Source: Sphingomonas sp. Leaf22
GTDB lineage: Bacteria; Pseudomonadota; Alphaproteobacteria; Sphingomonadales; Sphingomonadaceae
DNA length: 43,207 nt
NCBI RefSeq assembly: GCF_001421715.1
Contig: NZ_LMKP01000020.1
Location: forward strand, 1-43,207
Direction of reading: 5' to 3'
Shown here in pieces: positions 36,662 through 43,207 of this stretch (its first letter is position 1; each line of letters opens with the position of its first letter). The notes beneath the pieces are model-generated. The model had not been told where the DNA came from. It worked only from the letters and a program-made list of their open reading frames with translations, and did not search any database. Position numbers and translations under genes: made by a program.

Positions 36662-36668
36662 GATTGGT

Positions 36669-36698
36669 GCGGCAGCACCGGTGCACTGGTGCTGCCGC
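36669..36698. terminator. Strong intra-operon hairpin
   Basis: Perfect 11-bp arms GCGGCAGCACC (36669-36679) and GGTGCTGCCGC (36688-36698) enclose an 8-base loop, between the SDR stop and the ribosome site of the next gene. There is no T-run, so it may be a partial terminator, an mRNA-stability element or a processing site that sets different levels for the two halves of the operon. Confidence 0.45.
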
Positions 36699-36718
36699 TC
36701 GTGAAAGCCGGAGGGCGT

Positions 36719-38056
36719 ATGAACCGGGTATATTTCCTTCATGCACTGGGCGCGAGCGCACGCGAGTGGGATCAGGTAATCGCCGACCTCGGCGATGTCG
36801 GCGCTTGCGTCCCGCTCTGCCTACCCGGTTTCGGCGGCAGCCCGGATGCCGACCTTGATGTCGCGGGGCTAGTCGACTGGTTCTCCGAACAGGTGGCTGC
36901 GCATCAGCCACAGAGCTGGGCAGTGGTCGGGCACAGCATGGGTGGCAAGATTGCCACGTTGGCCGCCGCGCGCGCTCGCGATGGCGACCCTGCCTTCGCA
37001 GGCCTTGCCGCAGTAGTGCTGCTGGCCGCGTCTCCTCCCGCCTCCGAGCCGATGGCCGAGGAGCGTCGCGCCGAGATGATCGACTGGTTCGCCAACGGTC
37101 GGATTGGTCCGGACGAAGCGGCGACGTTCGTCGATGCCAACACAGCACAGCGCTTACCCGAACCGCTACGCACGCAGGCAATCGCCGACGTGGAGCGTTC
37201 CCGACGCCTTGCCTGGACCGGCTGGCTGAAGCGCGACAGCCGCGAGGATTGGAGGGAGGCTGCGGGGACGCTTGCGGTGCCGGCGCTGATCGTCGCCGGT
37301 GGTGAGGACGGGGATCTGGGCGAGGACGCGCAGCGGCGGCTTAACCTGCCGCACTATCGCAACGCGCGCGTCGAAGTGGTGGCCGGCGCCGCGCATTTGT
37401 TGCCCTATGAACAGCCCGCTGCGGTCGCGACCTTGATCCGGGATCACATCACTCAGGCCTTCGCACGAGCATTGCCCGCGCCGTTCGTTGCGCTCCTTGC
37501 CTCCGATCGGGTCAGCCGCGGAACACGCGCGGTAATGACCGAGCGGCACGCCGCACCGCCGCGAGGCAAGGTGCTGTCGCCGCAGCAGCGGGCGGTGCTC
37601 GCCGCCTTGATCGAGACGGTGCTGCCAGGTGCCGCCGATCCAGTCGATCTCGCCGCCCGGATCGATGCGATGCTGACAAGCGGGATCGGCGACGGCTGGC
37701 GCAGCGCCGAACTGCCCGCCGACGCTGAGGGTTGGACGTCGGGCCTGGACACGCTAGATCACCTCTCCAGCAGCTTTGCCGACGCTTCGCCAGCGGATCG
37801 CGAGCAATGCCTGCAGTCGATCGCCGACGAGACCGCCGACACGGAGGGCGGTGCCTTCGATCCGCGCCAGATGCGATTATGGTTCGCCGAGGCGCGCTCC
37901 GAGATCGCGCGTCAATGGATGGCGCTGCCGGCGACCATGGCGCGGATCGGCTATGACGGTTTCGCCGTCGGCGGCGACGGACCGCACAAGCAGGGATATC
38001 GGCTGACCGCGGCCGACATGATCGAAGACTGGCAGCAGTTGGAGGTGCAGGCATGA
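36719..38056 (+). CDS. Alpha/beta hydrolase fused to gluconate-2-dehydrogenase subunit 3-like domain
   Basis: This is a 445-residue fusion. Residues 1-245 form an alpha/beta hydrolase (FLHALGASAREWD; nucleophile elbow VVGHSMGGKIA, Ser near 74; catalytic His near 226 in GAAHLLPYE). From about 285 (LSPQQRAVLAALIETVLPG) to the end (IGYDGFAV, HKQGYRLTAADMIEDWQ) the chain matches the small subunit of membrane gluconate 2-dehydrogenase-type GMC enzymes, usually an exported separate protein. Here there is no signal peptide, so the pair is predicted to be cytoplasmic. GGAGG lies five bases before the ATG, and the stop overlaps the GMC gene (ATGA), so the C-terminal domain probably pairs with that product. 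Confidence 0.85.
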   Translation: MNRVYFLHALGASAREWDQVIADLGDVGACVPLCLPGFGGSPDADLDVAGLVDWFSEQVAAHQPQSWAVVGHSMGGKIATLAAARARDGDPAFAGLAAVVLLAASPPASEPMAEERRAEMIDWFANGRIGPDEAATFVDANTAQRLPEPLRTQAIADVERSRRLAWTGWLKRDSREDWREAAGTLAVPALIVAGGEDGDLGEDAQRRLNLPHYRNARVEVVAGAAHLLPYEQPAAVATLIRDHITQAFARALPAPFVALLASDRVSRGTRAVMTERHAAPPRGKVLSPQQRAVLAALIETVLPGAADPVDLAARIDAMLTSGIGDGWRSAELPADAEGWTSGLDTLDHLSSSFADASPADREQCLQSIADETADTEGGAFDPRQMRLWFAEARSEIARQWMALPATMARIGYDGFAVGGDGPHKQGYRLTAADMIEDWQQLEVQA

Positions 38057-39579
38057 GCGCGGCAGCGGACGTGACTGACGTCGTCATCGTCGGCAGCGGC
38101 GCGGGCGGCGCGCCGCTCGCCGCGCGGCTCTCACAAGCGGGCGTCTCGGTCATCGTGCTGGAGGCGGGGCGCGCCTTTCGGCCCGACGATCATGTCGCCG
38201 ACGAACTCGCCGCCGACATCTATTGGATGGAAGAGCGGCTGAGCGGCGGCGCCGACGCCACCGCCTTCGGCGCCAACAATTCAGGCATGGGTGTCGGTGG
38301 TTCGACGTTGCACTGGGGTGCCTTCTGCCCGCGGCCCGACGCGCGCGACCTGCGGTTGCGCAGCGAGAGCGGGCGGGGCGAGGACTGGCCGATCGCCCAC
38401 GATGAATTGATCGGTTATATCGACGCGGTCGAGCGCTTCATCGGCGTGTCCGGCCCCGCGCGCTATCCCTGGGACGTGGGGCGGCGCTACGAATTGCCTC
38501 CGGTCGCGCGCAATGCGCCCGCCAATGCGATGGCACGCGGTTGCACCGCACTCAACATCATTGCGACCGACGCTCCCGCTGCTCTGGTCTCGCGCGACCG
38601 CGAGCAGCCGCATTGGGGCGAGCGCAAGGCGTGCATCAACTGCGGCACCTGCCACCAGGGCTGTCGCACTGCCGCCAAGGCGACGACCGACACGAGCTGG
38701 TTGCCTCTCGCCGTCGCACATGGTGCCGAGGTGCGGGCGGAGTGCCGCGTCGTCGACATCGAACGCGACGGCAACGGCCGGGTGACCGGGGTAGTCTATG
38801 TTTGTCGCGGCGAGCGTCGACGCCTATCCTGTCGCGCGCTGTTTCTGTGCGCCGGCGGGGTCGAGACGCCGCGATTACTACTCAACCTCGATCTCGCCAA
38901 TTCAAGCGGTCAGGTCGGGCGCAACTTCATGGCGCATGTCGCGACGCAGGTGTGGGGTCGGTTCGATGCCGACATGCGGATGAACCGCGGCTACCCCTCG
39001 TCGCTGATCACAGAGGACATGATGCGGGCCGGCGACGCCGACCATGCCGGCGGCTATTTGATCCAAAGCCTAGGCGTGATGCCGGTGACGCTCGCCACCA
39101 ATTTAGCGCGCGGTGCCGGGTTGTGGGGGCGGGCGTTGGTCGACCTTCTCGACGATTACAACCGGTTGGGTGGAATCGGCATCAATGGCGAATGCCTGCC
39201 GTCCGACGACAACCGGCTGACGCTGGCGGACGAGACCGACGCCTATGGATTGCGCAAGGCGCGGATCGACTTCAGCTACGGGCCGAACGAACGCGCGATC
39301 GACGCTCATGCGCGAAAGACGATGACCGCGATCTGGGAAGCGGCGGGCGCGCGCGACATCTTCGCGGTCGACCGCTCGGCGCACACGATCGGCACGTGCC
39401 GGATGGGCCAAGACGGCGACCGTGCCGTGGTCGACGCCGACGGACGCAGCTTCGATATCGACAACCTGTTCATCTGCGACAATTCGGTCTTCCCGAGCGC
39501 GCTTGCTGCTAATCCGGCGTTGACAATCATGGCACTGTCGCTGCGCACCGCCGACCGTTTCCTCGCGACGCGAGGTTGA
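38053..39579 (+). CDS. GMC-family FAD oxidoreductase
   Basis: This is a 508-residue glucose-methanol-choline oxidoreductase. The FAD Rossmann motif VVIVGSGAGGAPLAARL is at the N-terminus, followed by VIVLEAGR, GVGGSTLHWGAF and a Cys-rich segment near 193-204 (CINCGTCHQGC) that could hold a cluster or disulfides. The C-terminal active site has His443 (HTIGTCRMG) and the NPALTIMALSLR region. The large subunit of gluconate/sorbosone-type dehydrogenases has this build. No signal peptide and no cytochrome c subunit gene nearby were seen, so the electron acceptor is unclear. It is coupled to the upstream fusion gene and 11 bases before the next SDR. Confidence 0.93.
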   Translation: MSAAADVTDVVIVGSGAGGAPLAARLSQAGVSVIVLEAGRAFRPDDHVADELAADIYWMEERLSGGADATAFGANNSGMGVGGSTLHWGAFCPRPDARDLRLRSESGRGEDWPIAHDELIGYIDAVERFIGVSGPARYPWDVGRRYELPPVARNAPANAMARGCTALNIIATDAPAALVSRDREQPHWGERKACINCGTCHQGCRTAAKATTDTSWLPLAVAHGAEVRAECRVVDIERDGNGRVTGVVYVCRGERRRLSCRALFLCAGGVETPRLLLNLDLANSSGQVGRNFMAHVATQVWGRFDADMRMNRGYPSSLITEDMMRAGDADHAGGYLIQSLGVMPVTLATNLARGAGLWGRALVDLLDDYNRLGGIGINGECLPSDDNRLTLADETDAYGLRKARIDFSYGPNERAIDAHARKTMTAIWEAAGARDIFAVDRSAHTIGTCRMGQDGDRAVVDADGRSFDIDNLFICDNSVFPSALAANPALTIMALSLRTADRFLATRG

Positions 39580-39590
39580 AGGAGAGAGAC

Positions 39591-40394
39591 ATGGATCTGG
39601 GTATCAAAGGCCGCATCGCGTTGATCAGTGGAGCAGACTCTGGCATGGGAAAGGAAACTGCGCGGCTATTGCTTGAGGCAGGAGTCCGCGTCGCGATCAC
39701 TGACAAGCCGGACGGCACGCTGGATGAGGCGGTCGACGAACTGTCGCCGCTTGGCGAGATCGTCGCGGTGACCGGGGACGTCACCAAGCTCGACGAGGTC
39801 GAAGCGATCTGGCAGCAGGTCCGCGAGAAGCTGGGAGAACCCGATATCTACGTCAACGCTGCCGGCGTCACCGGCGCGACCGGCGACTTCCTCGATGTCA
39901 ACGATGCCGGTTGGCTCGAGACGCTGAACATCAATCTGATGGGGGCGGTGCGGATGTGCCGCGAGGCGATACCGGCGATGCGGACGAAGGGCTGGGGACG
40001 GATCGTGCTGTTCGCGTCCGAGGATGCAGTGCAGCCGTACGTTGACGAACTCGCCTATTGTGCGTCGAAGGCAGGTATCCTCAGCCTCGCAAAGGGACTT
40101 TCCAAAGCCTACGGCTGCGATAACGTGCTGGTCAACACCGTGTCGCCGGCGTTCATCGCAACACCGATGACCGATGCGATGATGCGCAAGCGCGCCGAGG
40201 AGAAGGGTACCACCTTCGACGAGGCGATCTCCAGCTTCCTCAACGAAGAACGGCCAGGCATGGTGCTGAAGCGGCGGGGCAAGCCGGAAGAGGTGGCAGC
40301 GGCGGTCGCGTTCTTCGTCTCCGAACGCGCCAGTTTTATAAATGGCGCTGGTATCCGTGTCGACTCCGGCTCAGTGTTCACCATCGCGGGGTGA
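39591..40394 (+). CDS. SDR family oxidoreductase (6 of 6)
   Basis: This is a 267-residue classical SDR. Cofactor motif SGADSGMGKETA lies near residue 14, with TDKPDGTLDEA (Asp after strand two) suggesting NAD. The NNAG position reads NAAG; Ser is in LFASEDA, and Tyr156-Lys160 (YCASK) is the catalytic pair. The ending SFINGAGIRVDSGSV is typical. ATG 39591 has GGAG at seven bases; the open frame starts at 39576 inside the GMC gene end. It is the last gene of the six-gene set; an IS481 element lies 54 bases further on. Confidence 0.92.
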   Translation: MDLGIKGRIALISGADSGMGKETARLLLEAGVRVAITDKPDGTLDEAVDELSPLGEIVAVTGDVTKLDEVEAIWQQVREKLGEPDIYVNAAGVTGATGDFLDVNDAGWLETLNINLMGAVRMCREAIPAMRTKGWGRIVLFASEDAVQPYVDELAYCASKAGILSLAKGLSKAYGCDNVLVNTVSPAFIATPMTDAMMRKRAEEKGTTFDEAISSFLNEERPGMVLKRRGKPEEVAAAVAFFVSERASFINGAGIRVDSGSVFTIAG

Positions 40395-40443
40395 CCAGTT
40401 GGAACACAGGCTGCGGCATGCATAGCTGCCAGACAAGCCAAAC

Positions 40444-41403
40444 CTAGGTGTTTAGTCCCGGCATCTGGTGGATCGGGTCGACGATGAACCGATCTGGCTC
40501 TGACGTCCAGATCTTGGCGATGTATTCGTAGGGTGTAAGCCCGCTGAGTGTCTTGAGCCGGCGGGCAAAATTGTAGGCGGCCATAAAGTCGGCGAGATGC
40601 GTCCGCAGCTGGTCGTGGCTTTCGTAGTGGAAGCGTTTGACGGTCGCCTCCTTGATGGTCCGGTTTATTCGCTCGACCTGACCGTTGGTCCACGGATGGT
40701 TCGGTTTGGTGAGCCGGTGCTCGATGTCGTTTGCTTCGCAGATCATGTCGAAGCGCATCTGACGGGACCAGGCGGTGTTCCGGTTGCGAGGCTGCTCGGC
40801 GAACTGGATGCCGTTATCGGTCAAGATCGTGTGGATGCGGTAGGGCACGGCTTTCAGCAGGTGCTCGAGGAACTCCCATGCTGTCCGGCGATCAGCCTTG
40901 TCTACCAGCTGGGTGACGGCGAACTTGCTGGTGCGGTCTATGCCGACGAACAGGTAGAGCTTGCCTTCGGCGGTCTGTACCTCGGCGATATCGATGTGGA
41001 AGAAGCCGATCGGGTAGCGCTTGAAGCGTTGCCGCTTTGGCTTGTCGCCTTCGATGTCCGGCAGGCGCGAAATGCCGTGTCGCTGAAGGCACCGATGCAG
41101 CGCTGAGCGGGTCAGGTGCGGGATCGATGGCTGCAACGCATAGAGGCAGTCGTCGAGCGGCAGCAGCGTGTGGCGCCGGAACGCCACAACCATTGCCTCC
41201 TCCGCCTCGGTCAGGGTCGTTGAATGAGGGGCCTTCGGCCCGGTCTTCAGATCCTCAACCGTTACCCGCTTTCGCCACTTGGCGACCGTCTTGGGATTGA
41301 TTCCCAGCTCACGGCTAAGCGTCGAGAGCGAAGCTTGCGATCGCTGTATTGCTGCTCGGACGGCGTGCGTGGTCGTGGCGCACCCATGACGTACCTGTCC
41401 CAT
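40444..41403 (-). CDS. IS481-family transposase
   Basis: This is an intact 319-residue DDE transposase. A helix-turn-helix lies at the N-terminus (LSRELGINPKTVAKWRKR). The catalytic core has HIDIAEVQTAEGKLYLF (first Asp near 138), LTDNGIQF (second Asp) and NGQVERINRTIKEATVKRFH (Glu). LDDCLYALQPSIPHLTRSAL and RRLKTLSGLTPYEYIAKIW are characteristic of the family. The start ATG at 41401-41403 (MGQVRHG) is chosen over an ATG 15 bases upstream by similarity to the usual start. Its stop lies at the very edge of the element, overlapping the terminal repeat and the left target bases. Confidence 0.95.
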   Translation of the reverse strand: MGQVRHGCATTTHAVRAAIQRSQASLSTLSRELGINPKTVAKWRKRVTVEDLKTGPKAPHSTTLTEAEEAMVVAFRRHTLLPLDDCLYALQPSIPHLTRSALHRCLQRHGISRLPDIEGDKPKRQRFKRYPIGFFHIDIAEVQTAEGKLYLFVGIDRTSKFAVTQLVDKADRRTAWEFLEHLLKAVPYRIHTILTDNGIQFAEQPRNRNTAWSRQMRFDMICEANDIEHRLTKPNHPWTNGQVERINRTIKEATVKRFHYESHDQLRTHLADFMAAYNFARRLKTLSGLTPYEYIAKIWTSEPDRFIVDPIHQMPGLNT

Positions 41404-41459
41404 GCGGCTTCCTTCCATTCCAACGAAAGGATCGCACCATCAAATCGTGGGATCAAACA
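40449..41459 (-). mobile_element. IS481-family insertion sequence, complete
   Basis: This is a 1011-bp element. Its ends are imperfect inverted repeats: left TGTTTAGTCCCGGCATCTGG and right (reverse complement) TGTTTGATCCCACGATTTGA, 16 of 23 positions alike. Flanks are CCTAGG on the left (40443-40448) and CCTAAG on the right (41460-41465), which looks like a 6-bp target duplication with one change. CTAG-centred targets are known for IS481. One intact transposase gene fills the element. Confidence 0.82.
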
Positions 41460-41465
41460 CCTAAG

Positions 41466-41844
41466 GCCCGAAAGCTGCCGGTCGGCAAAGTCCCCAATTG
41501 TAGCCGTTGAGACCTGGGTTCAGCACGGAGTTCTTTCTCGCCGCAACACCGCCTTGCCGGACGTCCTCGAGGCGGAGGCAGAGACGCTCCTCGTTACCCC
41601 CGCAGGGAGGTCAACGGTCCCGTTTGATTGGGTTCCGTATGGTCCTCGTTGGTTAAGACCTCAGCCGGACCAAGCGAGCAAATCGACCAGAAATCTATAC
41701 GTCGTTCTCCCGCGGAAAACAGACCAGCTTGGAACCAGTGCACTTAGAGTATACTCTACCAGTACCGCGAACGGACGGCAGGGTCTGATGTTGAAAGGGG
41801 AGGGGGTGGGCAGGCTGACGGAGATCCCGAGCCCGGGCTGTCAT
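41466..41844. other. Intergenic stretch without a gene
   Basis: This lies between the IS481 element and vapC-2. A plus-strand frame is open here but has no motif and crosses into the IS and vapC, so it is taken as a shadow. The one structured element is a perfect 14-bp palindrome, TAGAGTATACTCTA, at 41746-41759. Confidence 0.4.
41746..41759. repeat. 14-bp perfect palindrome with GTATAC core
   Basis: TAGAGTATACTCTA reads identically on both strands. Its GTATAC core is shared with the GGGTATACCC palindromes before the two resolvases. It lies about 85 bases beyond the vapC-2 stop, in otherwise gene-free DNA. No function is known. Confidence 0.35.
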
Positions 41845-42234
41845 TCAGCTACGGATATTTGTCGTGACGACGGTTGCGTCTGCCTTCGTCAGGGCGGCAT
41901 CAGTCGTATAGATTTCCGCGTTGAGATCGATCGCCAGCGCCAGGCAAGCGCGATCCCCTAGTGACAAGCCAAGCGACCGGGTGGCGGGGCGCAGGTCACC
42001 AATCAGCATTGCCTGACCATGTGTCAACGGCCGAACGTCGAGATGCAGCCCACCCAAGGCCTCCCTGACCTCGTCGAGCGAAAGACCACGTTCGCGCAGC
42101 TTGGACACAACTTCTGCAAGGTTCGTGGCGCCAATCAGGGAGCGGGTCAAAACCCTTACGACCTTATCGGCTCCGGGCTCATCATTGAGCAGGCAGAGAA
42201 GGGCTGACGCATCGAGGACGATCTTGTTACTCAT
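41845..42234 (-). CDS. vapC: VapC-like PIN-domain toxin (module 2)
   Basis: This is a 129-residue PIN-domain ribonuclease toxin. The acidic active-site residues are Asp8 (IVLDAS), Glu41 (NLAEVVSKL), Asp94 (LGDRACLALA) and Asp112 (YTTDAAL). ATG 42232-42234 is chosen because the fold starts there; an in-frame codon at 42249 is unlikely. The gene overlaps the upstream antitoxin by eight bases. It is homologous to the toxin at 4380 but clearly diverged, so cross-talk between the two pairs is possible but not shown. Confidence 0.93.
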   Translation of the reverse strand: MSNKIVLDASALLCLLNDEPGADKVVRVLTRSLIGATNLAEVVSKLRERGLSLDEVREALGGLHLDVRPLTHGQAMLIGDLRPATRSLGLSLGDRACLALAIDLNAEIYTTDAALTKADATVVTTNIRS

Positions 42235-42475
42235 GCTCGGCCTCGGCACGCCGGTCCTCGATCAGCTCGTCGGCCAGGTTCGATCCTTCGGGGATATGAC
42301 GGCGCAGGATTGCGCGCGAGCGCTCCAGCGCCTTGGATATCGACCGTACCCGCAACTCGCCATTGTCGATATCCACCATGACGGTATCGCCTGCGCCGAT
42401 GCCAAGCTCACGACGCATAAGAGCGGGTATGACTAGCTTGCCGCCCTCCACGATCTTGACCCGCTGCGCCTCCAT
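42227..42475 (-). CDS. vapB: VapB-like AbrB/MazE-fold antitoxin (module 2)
   Basis: This is an 82-residue antitoxin with an AbrB-type DNA-binding hairpin (QRVKIVEGGKLVIPALMRRE, then GDTVMVDIDNGELRVRS) and a charged C-terminal tail (SNLADELIEDRRAEAEHE) that should neutralise the toxin encoded next. AAGGGA lies seven bases before ATG 42473-42475. Candidate operator repeats lie 37-64 bases upstream. It is more diverged from the module 1 antitoxin than the two toxins are from each other. Confidence 0.92.
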   Translation of the reverse strand: MEAQRVKIVEGGKLVIPALMRRELGIGAGDTVMVDIDNGELRVRSISKALERSRAILRRHIPEGSNLADELIEDRRAEAEHE

Positions 42476-42511
42476 CTGACGATCCCTTCATACTGACCAA
42501 GATTGGCAAAC

Positions 42512-42539
42512 AGGTATCATAACTGTAATTAGGTGTCAT
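42512..42539 (-). promoter_or_regulatory. Direct repeats upstream of vapB-2
   Basis: AGGTATCAT (42512-42520) and AGGTGTCAT (42531-42539) are 19 bases apart, close to two helical turns, in AT-rich DNA 37-64 bases upstream of vapB-2. This is the expected place for antitoxin binding and autoregulation; the assignment is positional. Confidence 0.35.
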
Positions 42540-42665
42540 CGGACAATAAGGCACGATGCATTGATTCAATATCTCACCTCCGAGTGTGACCATCAGAGTA
42601 TGATTACTGGCTCATATGGGTGATCCAGCTTGGCTAGGCTACGATATATCGCTACCGGAACTTAG

Positions 42666-42705
42666 TAGCCATACTCGTTGAGTACGGCTATCTTGGGTAT
42701 ACCCA
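42666..42705. promoter_or_regulatory. Inverted repeat plus TGGGTATACCCA palindrome before resolvase
   Basis: Arms TAGCCATACTC (42666-42676) and GAGTACGGCTA (42680-42690) pair with one mismatch. Three bases later is the perfect 12-bp palindrome TGGGTATACCCA (42694-42705). It ends 16 bases before the resolvase ATG. The inner ten bases equal the palindrome at 5172. It may be a recombinase site or an operator for the divergent genes. Confidence 0.45.
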
Positions 42706-42721
42706 TTTGAGCCGAGAAACT

Positions 42722-43150
42722 ATGAGCACGCAGCAAAACAGCATGATCCGGGCAGCGCGGGTGTATCTGCGGGTCAGTACCGACGAACAGGATCTGGCGC
42801 GGCAGGAGGCGATCGCTGCCGGCGCGCGGACCGCCGGCTTCTATGTCGCTGCCGTGTACCGGGAGAAGGCGTCGGGTGCGCGGCCCGATCGGCCCGAACT
42901 GTTGCGCATGGTCGATGACCTGCAACCCGGCGAAGTCGTGATCGCGGAGAAGATCGACCGGATTAGTCGCTTGCCTTTACCCGAAGCCGAACTGCTAGTT
43001 GCAACGATCCGGGGGAAGGGGGCTCGCTTGGCGGTGCCGGGTATCATCGATCTGTCCGACCTAGGGTCAGGACTCGTTGATTACAGCCAGAAGATGATGG
43101 TGGCAGCCAGGGCGATGGCGGAGAAGAAGGCGGTCGGGCAGCGATCGTAG
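42722..43150 (+). pseudogene. Serine resolvase truncated by IS5-family insertion
   Basis: The N-terminal catalytic domain of a serine recombinase is normal through about residue 113: VYLRVSTDEQD with Ser19 as nucleophile, SGARPDRPELLRMVDDLQPG, AEKIDRISRLPL and LAVPGIIDLSD. From there (43061 on) the DNA is the end of an IS5-family element. The remaining 29 residues to the stop at 43150 are therefore foreign, and the long helix plus helix-turn-helix DNA-binding domain is missing. It is expected to be inactive. It diverges from vapBC-2 in the same arrangement as the intact resolvase at 5294 beside vapBC-1. Confidence 0.85.
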
Positions 43151-43207
43151 CGGGTTGCGACGCGGCGCCAGTCCTTGAGGCGGCCAAACATGATCTCAAT
43201 GCGGCTG
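43061..43207 (-). mobile_element. IS5-family insertion sequence, partial at window edge
   Basis: This is the end of an IS element inside the resolvase gene. The boundary is marked by CTAGGGTCAGGACTC at 43061-43075, whose reverse complement begins GAGTCCTGACCC and is the probable terminal repeat. The element continues beyond the window, so its length and other end are unseen. Confidence 0.75.
43081..43207 (-). CDS. IS5-family transposase, C-terminal fragment
   Basis: This is the last 41 codons of a DDE transposase, running off the window. The translation has the characteristic ending of this group: SRIEIMFGRLKDWRRVATRY (with the catalytic Glu region) and DRCPTAFFSAIALAATIIFW, then the stop at 43081-43083. 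It lies antisense to the chimeric end of the resolvase frame. Whether the gene is intact cannot be told from this window. Confidence 0.88.
   Translation of the reverse strand, partial: SRIEIMFGRLKDWRRVATRYDRCPTAFFSAIALAATIIFWL

Noticed and set aside
41224..41961. Plus-strand frame of 245 codons after the IS481 transposase
   Set aside because: It starts antisense to the transposase, crosses the IS end and runs into vapC-2 antisense; no domain.
1..43207. CRISPR array, tandem repeats, rRNA or tRNA genes
   Set aside because: No regularly spaced repeats or RNA-gene signatures were seen on reading both strands.

Overview
The window is high-GC, densely packed DNA of alphaproteobacterial character. 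Codon choice, the protein families (PaoABC with XdhC, IS481 and IS5-family transposases, many short-chain dehydrogenases) and the general look of the proteins best fit a sphingomonad such as Sphingomonas. This is inference from recognition, not a database result. Three serine recombinase genes, two vapBC toxin-antitoxin pairs, two insertion sequences and several decayed genes mark it as an accessory region (plasmid, island or integrative element). No replication, conjugation, rRNA, tRNA or CRISPR feature was found.

Layout. 1-7 kb: a frameshifted resolvase, a large SWIM/SNF2 helicase, vapBC-1, and a divergent intact resolvase overlapped by an HNH-like gene. 6.4-11.2 kb: unrecognised genes. These are a zinc-ribbon-like protein, a membrane-anchored protein, an overlapping minus-strand set (one gene broken by an in-frame amber codon) and a tiny basic protein. 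11.3-14.5 kb: LysR regulator, cyclophilin-like lipoprotein and MFS transporter. 14.5-23.5 kb: a leftward operon MFS - XdhC/PaoD - paoA - paoB - paoC - isochorismatase-like hydrolase - second paoC, predicting a periplasmic molybdenum aldehyde oxidoreductase with two alternative catalytic subunits. 23.7-32.3 kb: small redox and detoxification genes (RibD/DHFR-like reductase, three SDRs, thioesterase, cupin, AraC regulator, Old Yellow Enzyme) plus a frameshifted GH43 glycosidase and a hidden, doubly frameshifted tautomerase. 32.9-40.4 kb: a tightly overlapping rightward operon SDR - GH15 glucoamylase - SDR - alpha/beta hydrolase fused to a gluconate-dehydrogenase-subunit-3 domain - GMC oxidoreductase - SDR. 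40.4-43.2 kb: an intact IS481-family element, vapBC-2, and a divergent resolvase truncated by an IS5-family element that leaves the window.

How it fits together. The middle of the region is a carbonyl/electrophile metabolism set: aldehyde oxidation, ene reduction, SDR carbonyl chemistry and efflux. A 27-bp bipartite motif containing a T-N11-A LysR box occurs in three intergenic regions (before the cyclophilin/MFS pair, the MFS-xdhC-pao operon and the SDR-cupin-tautomerase operon), so the LysR protein encoded here may control all three. The two vapBC/resolvase modules bracket about 37 kb and share the palindrome GGGTATACCC upstream of both resolvases. They are the best candidates for related mobile modules that built or stabilise the region.
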